A stretch of 64,000 nucleotides of DNA from Bedellia somnulentella (Eukaryota; Arthropoda; Insecta; Lepidoptera; Bedelliidae), in NCBI GenBank assembly GCA_963576735.1, contig OY755183.1:15767213-15831212 (forward strand), read 5' to 3'. The notes beneath the pieces were generated by a model. It saw nothing but the letters and a program-made list of their open reading frames with translations, was not told the origin of the DNA and searched no databases. Each line of letters starts with the position of its first letter. The stretch's first letter is position 1. Shown here in pieces: positions 42,743-53,712 of this stretch. The translations under genes and the position numbers were made by a program.

Positions 42743-43112
42743 AACGTAACATAAACGTTCACGCCGTTTATCCCCGAAGGGGTTGGCAGAGGTACCAATA
42801 CTTCTGAACTCACATGGCAGCGCCATCTAGTGTCCAGAGAAGGTACCCACGTTTTGCTTAGACAGTGTACTCACGTGATAGGGAGCAGGCCTATCGCCGT
42901 TTTGTACGAATACACTGTCACATGACTAAGTACAACTCAGCCATGTGGGTTTCCTCACGATGTTTTCCCTCACCGTTAACAACAATGATAATGACAAATT
43001 AACCACACATATGACTTCAGAAAAGACAAATTGGTGTAGGCCCTACCCAGGATTGGAACTCACGCCCTTCTGTTTTCGGGCGGGTGTTCTAGCCACTGGA
43101 CTATCATATCAC
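42743..43112 (-). mobile_element. SINE family B (alternative body), full length
   Basis: Minus orientation, with hairpin and tail at the left. The tRNA-like head at the right reads, on the minus strand, TAGTCCAGTGGCTAGAAC (A box) and GAGTTCCAATCC (B box). The body has the ACATGGCAGCGCCATCTAGT variant. Confidence 0.85.
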
Positions 43113-43408
43113 ATATACACACATAACATGGCAAAATTAATCACGTGATAACATTTTCGAATTATTGAACTTAATGCGTCATTTTATAATATAAAACTAA
43201 CCTAAATAAATTATTACTCTACAAACTTTATCAGACATTAAAGCTTAACAATATTAGCATTACATTAATCTCCAAAAAGCTAAGAGGACAAATTTATACC
43301 ATTAATTAACTCGAAAGCGGATCAAAGAAAATCTCTGAATATAAATATTCGCCATAATGAAGTATTTAATACTGCGTACAAGAAAATGAATTTACTTTTA
43401 TCATCTAT
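43113..43408. other. No recognisable feature
   Basis: AT-rich. Nothing recognised. Confidence 0.35.
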
Positions 43409-43409
43409 G

Positions 43410-43536
43410 AAAAAAGGATGTATAAGAGGAATAATGAATGCAAGGGAAGCAAGAAAGGTTTGTCAAGATCGTACTAAGTGGCGATCGAAAGTCTCTGCCT
43501 ACACCAATGGGAATACTGGGCGTGAGTATAAGTAAG
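43410..43536 (+). mobile_element. LINE family C 3' end
   Basis: 5'-truncated; encodes the MNAREAR...DRTKWRSKV stretch, then hairpin and GTAAGT tail. Confidence 0.75.
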
Positions 43537-44265
43537 TTACATCATCTCTTTCTAGATCTCTCTTCATTTACGCTATATATTCCAGAAAGGATGGCACAAG
43601 CACACCTGTGATTACATTTACACACCCTACAATTACATGAGCATCATATCAAAACATACTAACTTGATAAAAAAAAAAATGTAAAAAAAAATATATGTAA
43701 GCTAGGCACATGATATGAACCCACTCACTCCTCTATACACCAAAGGTTTAGTTCTGATCTGCTGATTCACAGTTTTCGCTTTTACGATTTTTTTGATAAA
43801 TTTACAACTATTAAATATTTGCTATATTCACTGGGTAAATTTACTAGGATAATAAAGATCAGGCAATTTACTACTAGTTTAGTGAAAGAAAGAAAAGGTG
43901 ACACAATTTGACTGAACAGAACAATAAATAATAAATTTCTTTGCCAATTTTTAGGCATTGAGAAACGAGTGAAAGGGATTCTGAAGAATTATCATATATT
44001 TGCATTAAATTATAATATTCAAAAGTTAAAAAGACTTTAATTTACAACCTCGGAATAAGATAAACGTAATTTTTCAGCAGATGTCTTTTCAAACGAAATT
44101 TCGAAGTTTTGTCAGCGATTTTTTTCTTTCTGATTATTTAAATACATTTTATCAGGAAGACGGTAGTTGTATTTGACAATATTAAACTTATAGGATAGAT
44201 CATAACATAGCAAAATTTTTTAGTAGTACTAAATACGATATCACAAAGAATAGAAAATGCAAGGC
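43537..44265. other. No recognisable feature
   Basis: AT-rich with an A run near 43671. Nothing recognised. Confidence 0.4.
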
Positions 44266-44269
44266 TATC

Positions 44270-44400
44270 CCTTCCCGCCATTTTCACGCTACGTCACTAG
44301 TCGGCCATATTGGCTGCGCGAAGACATGCGCAGTGCGCACTGCGCACACGTGGGAAACTTTCACTGCGCAATGAGATGGGAATCGTAGTGCGTTTCTTAC
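44270..44400. promoter_or_regulatory. CpG-rich, promoter-like block with a 20-bp palindrome
   Basis: Holds CCGCCATTTT, TACGTCA, GGCCATATTGGC and the perfect palindrome TGCGCAGTGCGCACTGCGCA (44327-44346). Such motif clusters occur in housekeeping promoters and in some element promoters. No transcript start or gene is evident nearby. Confidence 0.3.
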
Positions 44401-44872
44401 AAATCAGCTTAGCTTCATTGTGTTTATCTCGTGTACCGGTTGGAAATATATCTCTGTTTTTATACCGGCATCTATTTACACCCGGTTTTTCTGTTTCACT
44501 GCAATTATGATACGTCAGAGATAGCTTGATTGCTTTATATTCTCTCATCTGCGACTTATATGATAGATAACTTTTTGATATTTGCGCTTTTCATTAATAA
44601 TGTCCAAAACCGGTTGTTGATAATATGTGTGTGTGACTATTAGTTATAACTTCACTTACCAATTCATTTAAATTTTTATAAGATTGAAATGAAGATTTTG
44701 ATCAATTACCTGTAACAAATAAATAAAACTTAAGATAATGTAACATAAAAATCTTGACTCAGGCTGATTTTGAAGTTACACAATATTCATTAAACAACTT
44801 GTATTTCGATCAAGTCGATTTTGGCAGTTGAAGTGAAAAATATTATAAAACAAATGGGCCTTTAGCCACACC
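44401..44872. other. No recognisable feature
   Basis: Short overlapping frames on both strands at 44297-44548 have no motifs. Confidence 0.35.
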
Positions 44873-44873
44873 A

Positions 44874-44962
44874 CATAAAAGCCCCGAAACAATAAGTCCG
44901 CTCTTCCGACACCCGCGGGAAGAAATGGGTTAGTGCTATTCTAACCTGACACTGAATAGTAA
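44874..44962 (-). mobile_element. Family A head fragment, decayed
   Basis: AAAAGCCCCGAAACAATAAG, CCGACACCCGCGGGAAGAAA and GTGCTATTCTAACC remain. Confidence 0.6.
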
Positions 44963-45334
44963 CTTATATTTCAATCAATATTTTAATAGAGCACATTCTT
45001 TAAAAATGGCGATAATAATCACGACACTGTCAGACATCTCTCGATAAAGTTATCTATTCCGCAAAAAGCCTTATTTTTACTTTCATATTTATAAAGTAAA
45101 ACAATGTTGTTCAGTACCAAGCAACAAGAGGCGAGCGTAGACAGTCTCGTGCATTGATTAAATAAACAAATAAAAAGAGACTTCCATTTGAATGTTCATT
45201 TAATTTAAGCCTGCTTCGTCTGATTGAATATTTTTCTATCATATTGTGTATTGTCCGTCTTCTCTTGTTATGTGTTCATTAAATTAAAGTCCAGAATATT
45301 AAGGAAAATTAAAATTCAGGCTACACGTATGTTG

Positions 45335-45408
45335 TAGAAGAAGTAGCAAAGGTGGAATATAATGTTAGTAGGGGACGACTTTTGAGGACACATTTGGACC
45401 AAATTTTA
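45335..45408 (+). mobile_element. LINE family C fragment, 5' part of a second interrupted copy
   Basis: GAAGTAGCAAAGG, GTTAGTAGGGGACGAC and GGACACATTTGGACCAAA match the C stretch before DQIEN. Probably continuous with 46066-46194 before an insertion. Confidence 0.6.
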
Positions 45409-45700
45409 TTTATTTATTTATTAAGGAGAAAAAACAGAAATAGCAAAAAGAATATAAAATAACAAATATAGAACATAAGTAAAGAAATTTTGGTATCTCC
45501 TTAACTTTTCTCACAGATATGTAACAAAAACAATCAATACAAAAAAGTTATCATTACAGAAATAGGTACAACAAGAAAAACAGAAATTAAATATGAAAAA
45601 GGATAACAACCACAACGAACATAAATAGACAAAAGTAAATACACAACATTTTTAGGATAAATTTAAACAATAATTATAATAATTAATAATATACACACAC
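45409..45700 (-). mobile_element. Inserted minus-oriented retroposon, unidentified
   Basis: Begins with (TTTA)n, the complement of an (AATA)n tail like that of insertion K, and continues AT-rich. It interrupts LINE C and is itself hit by a family A copy. Confidence 0.4.
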
Positions 45701-45709
45701 ATTAAAGAC

Positions 45710-45945
45710 ATACATATACTCACGGCTATCAATCCCTAGAAGGGGTAGCCAGAGCTAAGGAATTAGAAATTCCTCAGCCACATTTGGAAAATTGAGTGGG
45801 GAAAGGATGGTAAAGTAAAGGTTGTTGGTGATGGGTCTCCAGCCGCATCGCCAAAAATTTCCTTAAAAGCCCCAATACCGTTAGTCGTCTCTTACGTACA
45901 CCCATCGGTAGTAACGGGGTAGTGCTATTCTAAGCCGACACTACA
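45710..45945 (-). mobile_element. Family A copy (A1)
   Basis: Full-length, flanked by the 11-bp duplication ACATTAAAGAC (45699-45709 and 45945-45955). Confidence 0.87.
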
Positions 45946-46025
45946 CATTAAAGACTTTTTAAAATAAGTAAGAACATTTTCTTGCAGCGCTGCTTCGAAA
46001 AGCAGAATAAGTCCACATCCACTTT

Positions 46026-46090
46026 ACTTCACACACCTGTCTTTTTAAACACACATAAACAGTATGTTTAAAAAGACAGGTGTGTGAAGT
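46026..46090. repeat. Perfect 25-bp inverted repeat
   Basis: Arms 46026-46050 and 46066-46090 with a 15-base loop. The right arm is LINE C sequence (GACAGGTGTGTGAAG). The left arm is its inverted copy. Confidence 0.85.
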
Positions 46091-46194
46091 ATGAAGAAGA
46101 AGCTACAGAGGTTTGCCAGGATCGTCCAAATATTGGCAATCGATGGTCCCTGCCTACCCCAATGGAAACTAACAGCGTGAGTATATGTATGTAT
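46066..46194 (+). mobile_element. LINE family C 3' end
   Basis: Continues from the inverted repeat to a decayed DR-KW block, hairpin CCTACCCCAATGGAAAC and TATG tail. Confidence 0.7.
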
Positions 46195-46205
46195 CAATAT
46201 AAAAA

Positions 46206-46506
46206 TACCGTGATAGCTCAGGGAGTAGAACACCGCCTATCGTGGAGGCGATGAGCCTTCACATCCCGGCTCTAGCCTACACCAATTTGTTTTTTTCTAA
46301 AGACATAAGTGATATTGATTTATCATAACGGTGAGGAAACCCACATGGGTGTATTTGTACAAAACGGCGATAGGCCTACCCTCTTATCACTTGAGTACAC
46401 TTATTAAGTAAAACGTGGGTACTCTGAACACCAGGTGACAATGTCACGTGATGTTTAGAAGTATTAGTACCTCTACCCACCCCTTCGGTGTCAACGTTTG
46501 AGTTTA
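46206..46506 (+). mobile_element. SINE family B copy
   Basis: tRNA-like head with A box TAGCTCAGGGAGTAGAAC and a B-box region CTTCACATCCCGGC, internal deletion, then the B body and a degenerate hairpin. Confidence 0.8.
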
Positions 46507-46733
46507 TAAATTCATGGGACTTCGTGACACAGTTACGCTACGAATCTTATGTTCCAGGGCTTAAAACGATATTGCCCTATAAAGATTGATTCACGATGCC
46601 TTAGCCTGCAAACCTTAGATAAGAACAACGCAGACTAGTCTTAATTAAAGGAAAAAATAATGCTGGTTGTCTTACGGATTAACAAACATGTAATATAAGT
46701 GAGTAAGCAACCATGATTTATTTTATTAATAAT

Positions 46734-46976
46734 GTACATACATACATATACTCACGGCTATAAATACCTTGAAGGGGTAGCCAGAGCTAGTGAATTATAA
46801 AATTCCTCAGCTACGTTTGGAAGTTGCGTGGGGAAAGGATGGTAAAATAAAGGTTGTTGGTGATGGGTCTCCAACCGCATCGCCCAATGTCCCTTAAAAG
46901 CCCCAATACCGTTAGTCGCCTCTTACGTACACCCACCGGAAGAAATGGGGTAGTGCTATTCTAGACACTACACAGC
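46734..46976 (-). mobile_element. Family A copy (A1)
   Basis: Full-length minus copy, with a small deletion in the head (TATTCTAGACACTACACAGC). Confidence 0.86.
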
Positions 46977-47047
46977 AATGTTTTATGTATATTTTATTAT
47001 ATTTTGACCTAACCTCTATTCAAGCACGTTTTTTTAAAAAACAAATG

Positions 47048-47335
47048 TGTATTAGAATAATACTTCCCCTTTCTACCCACGGGTGTCGTAAGAGGCGACA
47101 AAGGGTATCGGGCTGATCTAAGTGGTTTTGGCGATGCGGTTGGATGCCCATCACCAACGATACTTTATTTCTACCATCTTGTCCCCGATCAAATTTCAAA
47201 TTCGGCTGAGGATTTAAATCTTTTTGTTCATGAAAACCTCATGTGGGGATTATTACTTTTGGATATTTGGGGATTGGCTAAGGAGTTTCTAGCTCTAAAG
47301 CTCTGTCTACGTCTTTTTGGGATTTATAGCCGTGC
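47048..47335 (+). mobile_element. Older family A copy carrying a D fragment
   Basis: A-type sequence from AATAATACTTCCCC to GATTTATAGCCGTGC. Between about 47212 and 47258 a D 3' end (CTTTTTGTTCATGAAAACC ... GATTATTACT) is inserted. Confidence 0.7.
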
Positions 47336-47586
47336 GTACATACATACATATACTCACGGCTGTAAGTCCCTACAAGGGGTAGCCAGAGCTGAGGAACTAG
47401 AAGTTCCTCGGCCACTTTTGGAAAGTAGAATGGGGAAAACATGGTAAAAATAAAGGTTGTTGGTGATGGGTCTTTAACCGCATCGCCCAAAAATCCCTTA
47501 ATAGCCCCAATACCGTTAGTCGCCTCTTACGTACACCCACCGGAAGAAATGGGGTAGTGCTATTATAAGCCGACACTACACAGCTA
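47336..47586 (-). mobile_element. Family A copy (A1) inserted in the previous copy's tail
   Basis: Full-length minus copy. CCGTGC lies on both sides, the tail boundary of the host copy. All frames here are shadows. Confidence 0.85.
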
Positions 47587-47589
47587 CCG

Positions 47590-48095
47590 TGCATATATGT
47601 ATGTATATATAAATAACTACAAAGTCAGTGCAAATAAGATTAATTTATCACAAATACCGTTTCAAATACCTCAGTAACTATTCGAATGTGTACGGTAAGA
47701 GAGAGTTTTTCCAAAAACAACATTGGAATCTTGCTGATACGCATTCTTTGCCCCAATATGTGAGTCCAATTTAACGATAAACGCATTCTGCCCGACTGCC
47801 TCCGAAAATGTCACATGTAAACCTTTTAAAGCAATTTCCTATCTTTCTGCGTAAAAGCTAAAAAACTGAATCACTTAGTAGGCTTAATTATTTTTTTCAG
47901 TTCAGTAAGTTTAATTTTATTGTAGAAACAGTTGTTTAATTTATTGTGGAACTTAACCCTTTGCATTTGTATAGAAAAGGATTATGCGATGAACGTAGGG
48001 ACCAAAACCGCTACAAAAAAATACATAGCAGGAAACATATTACTGATTACTCCTTTTTTTATCTTACATGTCCCAAAGAATCATTTATGTATAAC
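47590..48095. other. No recognisable feature
   Basis: Two overlapping plus frames at 47932-48147 have no supported domain. Confidence 0.4.
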
Positions 48096-48119
48096 AACAA
48101 CGTTCATGACCTACTTGGT

Positions 48120-48185
48120 CTCTACCAAGCTATGGACTAGCTTTTAGGTCCGGAGGTTGCGGGTCCTAATCCCGGCGGTAAAATA
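48120..48185 (+). mobile_element. tRNA-like SINE remnant
   Basis: GGTCCGGAGGTTGCGGGTCC followed by TAATCCCGGCGG resembles the anticodon-to-T-arm part of a tRNA-derived SINE, with a mutated B box. Confidence 0.4.
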
Positions 48186-48561
48186 AGGGTGAGGGCGATA
48201 AAATATATGTATTAAAATGTATGTTTTTTAGTCTTGAGGTTCTTAATATGTGTAAAGTAAGAAATATTTTATACCACAAGTGTGTCGATTTATTTACCAT
48301 ACCATATGTCTGTCAAATTTATAATTGGTTTTACAGTTATTTCCAAGTTTGATCGCAAGGTTAGTTTCCTAGAAAGCTACAGAATTTATCAACCCTGAGG
48401 TTTCCAATACCAGTTATTCTAGTAGGATCCAATTCGAGCTATCTGGAACGGGAATGCAGTAATTTTTATAGCGGAAAAACCCTGATACAGGGGGCCTTGT
48501 TAGTGTTTTTAACTATAGGTGTTCCGCCCCGACTTTGCTTGGGTAGGAAGAGTAAATATAC

Positions 48562-48684
48562 GATAAGATTAAGTATGAAGAATGAATGAAAGATTGATGT
48601 ATGGTTTGCCAGGATCGTACAAAATGGCGATTCTGGTCTCTGCTTACCTCAATGGAAAATAATGACCTGAGTATATATATGTAT
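48562..48684 (+). mobile_element. LINE family C 3' end, decayed
   Basis: AAGTATGAAGAATG, GGTTTGCCAGGATCGTAC and CTCTGCTTACCTCAATGG remain. The tail is TATG-like. Confidence 0.65.
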
Positions 48685-48825
48685 TAAACAAGGTATTCGT
48701 AACTACGGTTTAACATGGATTTTATTTAAGTACGGCACTTTTTAGAATCGATTTCGTAGTTCTTGAGATTACAAACTTTGCATCGTAGTATATGAAAAAA
48801 GATTATGAACTCTGGCTACCCCTAA

Positions 48826-48944
48826 TCTATACTTATAATAAATCTGTAGAGAGGTCAATTCTGTACATGAAATATATTTTCAAAATAACTATCAGGTGGT
48901 GATTAGGGATCGATACTGATGCCAAAAATGCAATCAGTAAAATT

Positions 48945-48982
<38 letters not shown>

Positions 48983-49617
48983 GGTTTGTATGTTCCTTAT
49001 GGAAACAAAAACTACTGGACGGATTTTAATGAAACTTGGTACAATTATTTTTCATACACCTGCGCAGGTTTTTGTATACTTTCCAGCAGAGTAGTAAAGG
49101 GGAAATTTGGGAAATTTTGGGAAAACGGGAGAAGTTACTCCATTTTTTAAGCTTCCGTTGCGTGTGCAGCCTCAATGGTTAAACTTACATAGAAATCATG
49201 TATGACGGAAATATTCTTCAAAAAATTATCAAAAAAAAATCATCAGCAGTTTATGTCTATCTTTTACGGTTGACTCACAATAACACGTGTAATTCCTGAT
49301 AGCTTAGCAGTTCGGATCATTCTGATTATATTTGTTTACTCTTACGTTTGTAAACGTCTCACTCATCCCAAATTCAAAAAAGGTAATATTATTACCTATT
49401 CAGTAAAAAAAGAATCATAGAAATCGGTAGACAAACACCGAAATTATTCATAAAATAATCCATCGCGCCCGTGATCAAAACCAAATCTTTACTAATTTAT
49501 TTGATAAATTGAAAACATTGCGCTGAATTTCACAATGCTTGAGCAGTGACTGAAGAAAGAAACCTCAGATATTTAATAAAACAACGCTACCCGTGCGAAG
49601 CTGGGACGATCCACTAG
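48826..49617 (+). mobile_element. Helitron-like element E2
   Basis: Same ends as E1 (TCTATACTT... CACTAG, between A and T) with an internal deletion of about 140 bp near 49500. Inserted in a family A 3' fragment (CTCTGGCTACCCC at 48810-48822). Confidence 0.8.
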
Positions 49618-49721
49618 TTACAAATAAAATTGTAAAAGAAAACAGGTAAATGTAGCGTATACACATTCCGAACAAACTTTAACTCTAATATTAACAGACA
49701 CAAATTATTTTATTTATTATA

Positions 49722-49970
49722 GCTGTGTAGTGCCGGCTTAGAATGTCGCTACCCCTTTTTTACCCCCGGGTGTCGTACGAGGCGACTAAGGGTATTGGGG
49801 CTTTTATTGGATTTTTGGGCGATGCGGTTGGAGACCCATCACCAAAAACCTTTATTTTACCATCTTTTCCCCACTCAACTTCCAAAAGTGGCTAAGGAAT
49901 TTATAATTCCTTAGCTCTGGCTACCCCTTCTAGGGAAATATAGCCGTGAGTATATGTATGATGTATGTAT
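49722..49970 (+). mobile_element. Family A copy (A2)
   Basis: Full-length A2. ACAAATTATTT occurs at about 49700-49710 and 49972-49982, so roughly 11 extra bases precede the canonical head. Confidence 0.86.
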
Positions 49971-49984
49971 GTACAAATTATTTG

Positions 49985-50580
49985 TACAAATTTAGTGCCT
50001 CTGCCAACGACCTGCAGCCACTACACGCTCATGTATAATGTTGCGCATGATTGGCAGTTATGAAACCCGATGGACAGGTCTATTCACCTAGTGTTGCAAC
50101 GACCCATCCGTCAACGCGGGGCAATGACCTCATGTGTTCGGTGGTTGGCAGAGGTACAGGTTGGTAACTAGTAAGGCGAAGTTGTATAGTAGTTGTCCTT
50201 TTTATCTTATATAACTGTCTACTTTTATTTTTATATGATCAAGTGGTATTTATTCTTTCATTTAGGCTTAACTCATTGTTTGTGCCGTAGTCCTCAAAGA
50301 GATGGCAGAGATGGTTGAACATCACGTGACGTTTTTTCTTATTGCTAGGACACTGAATTCACGCAATGGGGGAGCCCAATCGCCATCATTTAGTCAATTA
50401 TGTTATCTGAATTCCCACTTTATAAAAAATATATTACAAAACCAATCATTAAATCTTTACTTCTATATCACCAAATCTTAACCACTACATTTACTTCATC
50501 ATATATGTGCTTTAATGTCTGAAGTAATCATACTGTACCCTCTTATAACGTCACTCTCTATTATTATTATTTTCTATTAT
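49985..50580. other. No clear feature; traces of family B
   Basis: GGTTGGCAGAGGTACAGG near 50143 and GGTTGAACATCACGTGACG near 50313 look like short family B remnants. Nothing else recognised. Confidence 0.35.
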
Positions 50581-50581
50581 T

Positions 50582-50808
50582 TGCTGTGTAGTGTCGGCTT
50601 AGAATAGCACTATACCATTTCTTCCACCACCAGTATTGGGGCTTTTAAGGGATTTTTGGGCGATGCGGTTGGAGACCCATCACCAACAACCTTTATTGTA
50701 CCATCTTTTCCCCACTCAACTTTCCAAACGTGGCTGAGGAATTTCTCATTCCAAAGCTCTGGCTACCCCGTTAAGGGATTTATAGCCGTGAGTATATGTA
50801 TGTATGTC
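50582..50808 (+). mobile_element. Family A mosaic: A1 front, A3 back
   Basis: The head to CACCAACAACC is A1, with a short deletion near 50625. From CATTCCAAAGCTCTGG and CCCCGTTAAGGG on it is A3. The frame at 50656-51156 is a shadow. Confidence 0.8.
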
Positions 50809-50922
50809 TCTATTAAAGTGCAAGAACACAAAAGCAAGAGTCCGATCATTGACATTTCATATCGTATTGACACTGAAGAGATTTATATTCATTATTATCG
50901 TTATGGTACTAATTTCAAAATA

Positions 50923-51020
50923 AAAAAGCCCCTTACCCTTGGTCGCCTCTTAAAGCAGCCGTGGGTAGAAAGGGATGGTGACATTCTAAGCCACTACCAG
51001 CAAGCCGGCACTACACAGCA
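50923..51020 (-). mobile_element. Family A head fragment
   Basis: AAAGCCCCTTACCC, GTCGCCTCTTAAAGCAGCCG and CCGGCACTACACAGC. A small internal duplication near the head. Confidence 0.65.
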
Positions 51021-51111
51021 CCTTTCACATAAGTGTAAGTCCGATTCAGGAATAGAATCCATAGCTTTCTGCCTCAGAGGCAGTGTCCTTGCCCATTTAG
51101 CGTCTCAGTCA

Positions 51112-51175
51112 CCTCATACGATATCAACAGGAAGAGATGGTTTAGTAGTGCTATAATAAGTCGACACTACACGTC
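51112..51175 (-). mobile_element. Family A head fragment, decayed
   Basis: GTAGTGCTATAATAAGTCGA then CACTACACG, preceded by CACCTCATACGAT. Confidence 0.5.
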
Positions 51176-51850
51176 AAAAGACTTGTATTATGTAAATTCG
51201 CAAATTACTAGGTGTGTTTACGTTCCGTTCACCAGAGTACCGGTGGCGGTAGTTAGCGCAGCGAATGAGCGACGTGTAAAAATGGAAAACGAAACGTTAT
51301 CACGGCTCAGTTATTTGGAGGTTAATCTGGTTAGCTTTGACTTTTAGTAAACCTTTTCGAATTAAAAGTATTTTTGTGAAACCGTTGATATACGAAAAAT
51401 GATGTTATAATTATCAAAAACGTACAAAGTAACGATTAACTTTGCTAGTGTTCTTCATAGTATTTGCTATCTCAGCAGAATAAATTAAAAGAAAATAATT
51501 ATATATTTAAGTAGATTTTATGGTTATCATTTCCCTATGTCTAATAAATCTTCCTGTTAAGATCGTCAAATGTAAAGAAAAATGGTCTGAATGATATCTC
51601 TTGAGTATTATACCGGCAATTGTATTCTGACTAATAAATGATTTATGAACGTTATAACTTGTAATGTGAAGTAGCTTTCTATTATATTATACATGAAGCT
51701 TATACTAGGAACCCACTCAGAGCTCTTAAGACTATTGGATTTGCAAAATTTACAGGACATCCATATTATTTTCAACAAAGTATTTCAATATTACGGAGCA
51801 AATGTTCCGAATTCTATTCCTAGAACATTGAACCCGCAACTTTACCTATT
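51176..51850. other. No recognisable feature
   Basis: The plus frame at 51693-51908 has no domain I recognise and runs into element H. Confidence 0.4.
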
Positions 51851-51852
51851 CC

Positions 51853-51997
51853 AGAAGGGTAAGCACGAGCGCTATTTTATTGACACGATATCGGTTAGAA
51901 TGAGATGACAATACGATACTAAGTAAGTGCTTAAGAGATGGCTGTTTATACTACGCGATATCTAGTTAAAAGGCCGTTCGTACTAGCTATGCAGTAA
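51853..51997. mobile_element. MITE-like element H, best-preserved copy
   Basis: Left end AGGGTAAGCACGAGCGCTAT and right end AAAAGGCCGTTCGTACTAGC are imperfect inverted repeats; the interior TATCGGTTAGAATGAGATG is shared with the copy at 21224 in reverse. Confidence 0.6.
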
Positions 51998-52044
51998 AAG
52001 CAACATTTCAATTAAACCCGCCATCATAATCGGAATAAGTGACC

Positions 52045-52086
52045 CGAATCGAGTGCAATAAATAATCGAATACACGACTCGATTCG
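52045..52086. repeat. 10-bp inverted repeat with 22-base loop
   Basis: CGAATCGAGT (52045-52054) and ACTCGATTCG (52077-52086) are perfect complements. No context is recognised. Confidence 0.6.
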
Positions 52087-52302
52087 CACCAATCGGTTTA
52101 TTAATTCGTTCCCGCTCGATGTTAGTAGTGCTGTGCTCGGTAATGTTAACACAGTTTGGCAAATACTTTATGTCGAATGCAGCTCGCGTAACGGTTACCT
52201 CGTTAGCACAACTTTTGGTGGTTATATGGTTTGTATTTGTTTTTTAAGTAGAAATTTATGTGTAGATACCAGGTCCGTATTTAAAAGTCATGTGGATATA
52301 AT

Positions 52303-52492
52303 TTAAATCTTTTTGTTCATGAAAACCTCATGTGGGGATTATTACTAATAAATAAAGAATAAATAAAGGAAAGAAAAAATTCGACACAGGCGGGAATCGA
52401 ACCCGCGACCTCGGGTATACGCCCCGACGCTCTGCCAATTGAGCCACCGTGTCAATGGCTGCCAGCGCGAAATTCTTCCATCCTTTATTCAA
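52303..52492 (-). mobile_element. Family D single unit
   Basis: Left part is the D 3' end (AATTTAAATCTTTTTGTTCA), then the tRNA-like core, then the 5' part GGCTGCCAGCGCGAAATTC. The 5' end is truncated relative to composite I. Confidence 0.75.
52383..52453 (-). tRNA. tRNA-like core of a D unit
   Basis: B box region GGTTCGATTCC, D arm GCTCA/TTGGCAGAGC and acceptor ends GACACGG/CCTGTGTC on the minus strand. Slightly shorter than the others. Not judged functional. Confidence 0.4.
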
Positions 52493-52499
52493 ATAGTCT

Positions 52500-53262
52500 G
52501 TCATCGTTTGGGAATTCCTCATTTTCCGGGATTCATTATCGTATCTTTTAGTTTCTAAATTTACATGTTTATATTCTTTTGCAATATATTGTTTTAAACG
52601 ATAAGCGTGAAAGCGGAACTTCAAACTCACTTTCCTATTTATAATATTATAGTAAGGATATTTTTCCCGCTCACCTAAAAAGTGGCAGAGGAATTTCTGA
52701 TTCTTTTAAGGTAAGGTAAAATTTGGATGAAGCTAGGTTCTATTTTTAAGTAATGTCGTAAAATATTTTTTTAGGAAAATCTGATTGTCATGCAATTAAT
52801 GCAAGTAAATCTTAAGTCCACAAGTATTTCTTAAAGCATGTCACTATATCAGTGATGTGTAAACGAATATCCTAACAATATGTCGACACTACACTGTCGG
52901 AAGAAAATGGTGAGAATGTAGAATTTTCAGCTTCAGCGAGGTATTTTGAAAAATATTCAAGTTTTCAGAGCGCATCGACTTTGATACATTATGCATGTAC
53001 GAGGCTAACTTAAGTTGCAGCTTAGAATAAGTTTAGTTGCTACAAGCTTTAACATTAGCTTATGCTTAGCGGAATTTACTGGGAATAAGTTCTTACGTTG
53101 TATTTCGTGTAAATAGAAATTTAAGTTAATTCAGCTCAATATTTAGAACAAACGGTACTTATTGCATACTATTTGTTGTTATTGCAAAAGTTCATGTATT
53201 TTTATTTGTTACTAAAACAAGAATAAGTTAATGTGTTAAATTTTATGGGATATTTTTGTCTA
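52500..53262. other. No recognisable feature
   Basis: Nothing recognised apart from a trace of A-like GTGGCAGAGGAATTTCTGAT near 52682. Confidence 0.35.
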
Positions 53263-53265
53263 TAT

Positions 53266-53396
53266 AATACATACATACATATAATCACGCCGTCAGTTCC
53301 TATTTGGGGTAGATAGAGACTATCGACCGCCACTTTGTACTATCTTGGCAAAGTATCGTTCAAATCCGTCAATCTTTCCATACAGGCTCTTTTATT
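53266..53396 (-). mobile_element. LINE family C 3' end
   Basis: Tail ACATACATACATA, hairpin complement, CGCCACTTTGTAC block and AGGCTCTTTTATTCT in minus orientation. Confidence 0.7.
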
Positions 53397-53456
53397 CTAC
53401 AAACACTATTCTCTATTACAGAGCAGTGTATAAGCACTTATGTTTTGACTTTAATA

Positions 53457-53712
53457 ACATACATACATACAGATACATATACTCAGGGCTATAAATCCCT
53501 TAACGGGGTAGCCAGAGCTTTGGAATGAGAAATTCCTCAGCCACTTTTGGAGGTTGATTGGGAAAAGATGGTTATAAAAATGTTTTTGGTGACGGGTCTA
53601 CAACCATATCGCCCAAAAATCACTTAAAAGCCCCCTATACCCTTAGTCGCCTCTTACGATCACCCACGGGTAGAAATGAGGTAGTGTTATTCTAAGCCGA
53701 CACTACACAGCG
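53457..53712 (-). mobile_element. Family A copy (A3) between 32-bp direct repeats
   Basis: Full-length A3. An identical 32-base sequence (GTATAAGCACTTATGTTTTG...) lies at 53428-53459 and 53785-53816, the right copy about 70 bases beyond the head. Confidence 0.85.

Noticed and set aside
47932..48147. Two overlapping plus-strand frames of 64-71 residues
   Set aside because: No domain, no coding bias I can see, and a tRNA-like SINE remnant follows directly.
50656..51156. 166-residue plus-strand frame
   Set aside because: It starts inside a SINE A copy and crosses other SINE pieces. Similar frames start at the same site in other A copies, so it reflects the repeat.
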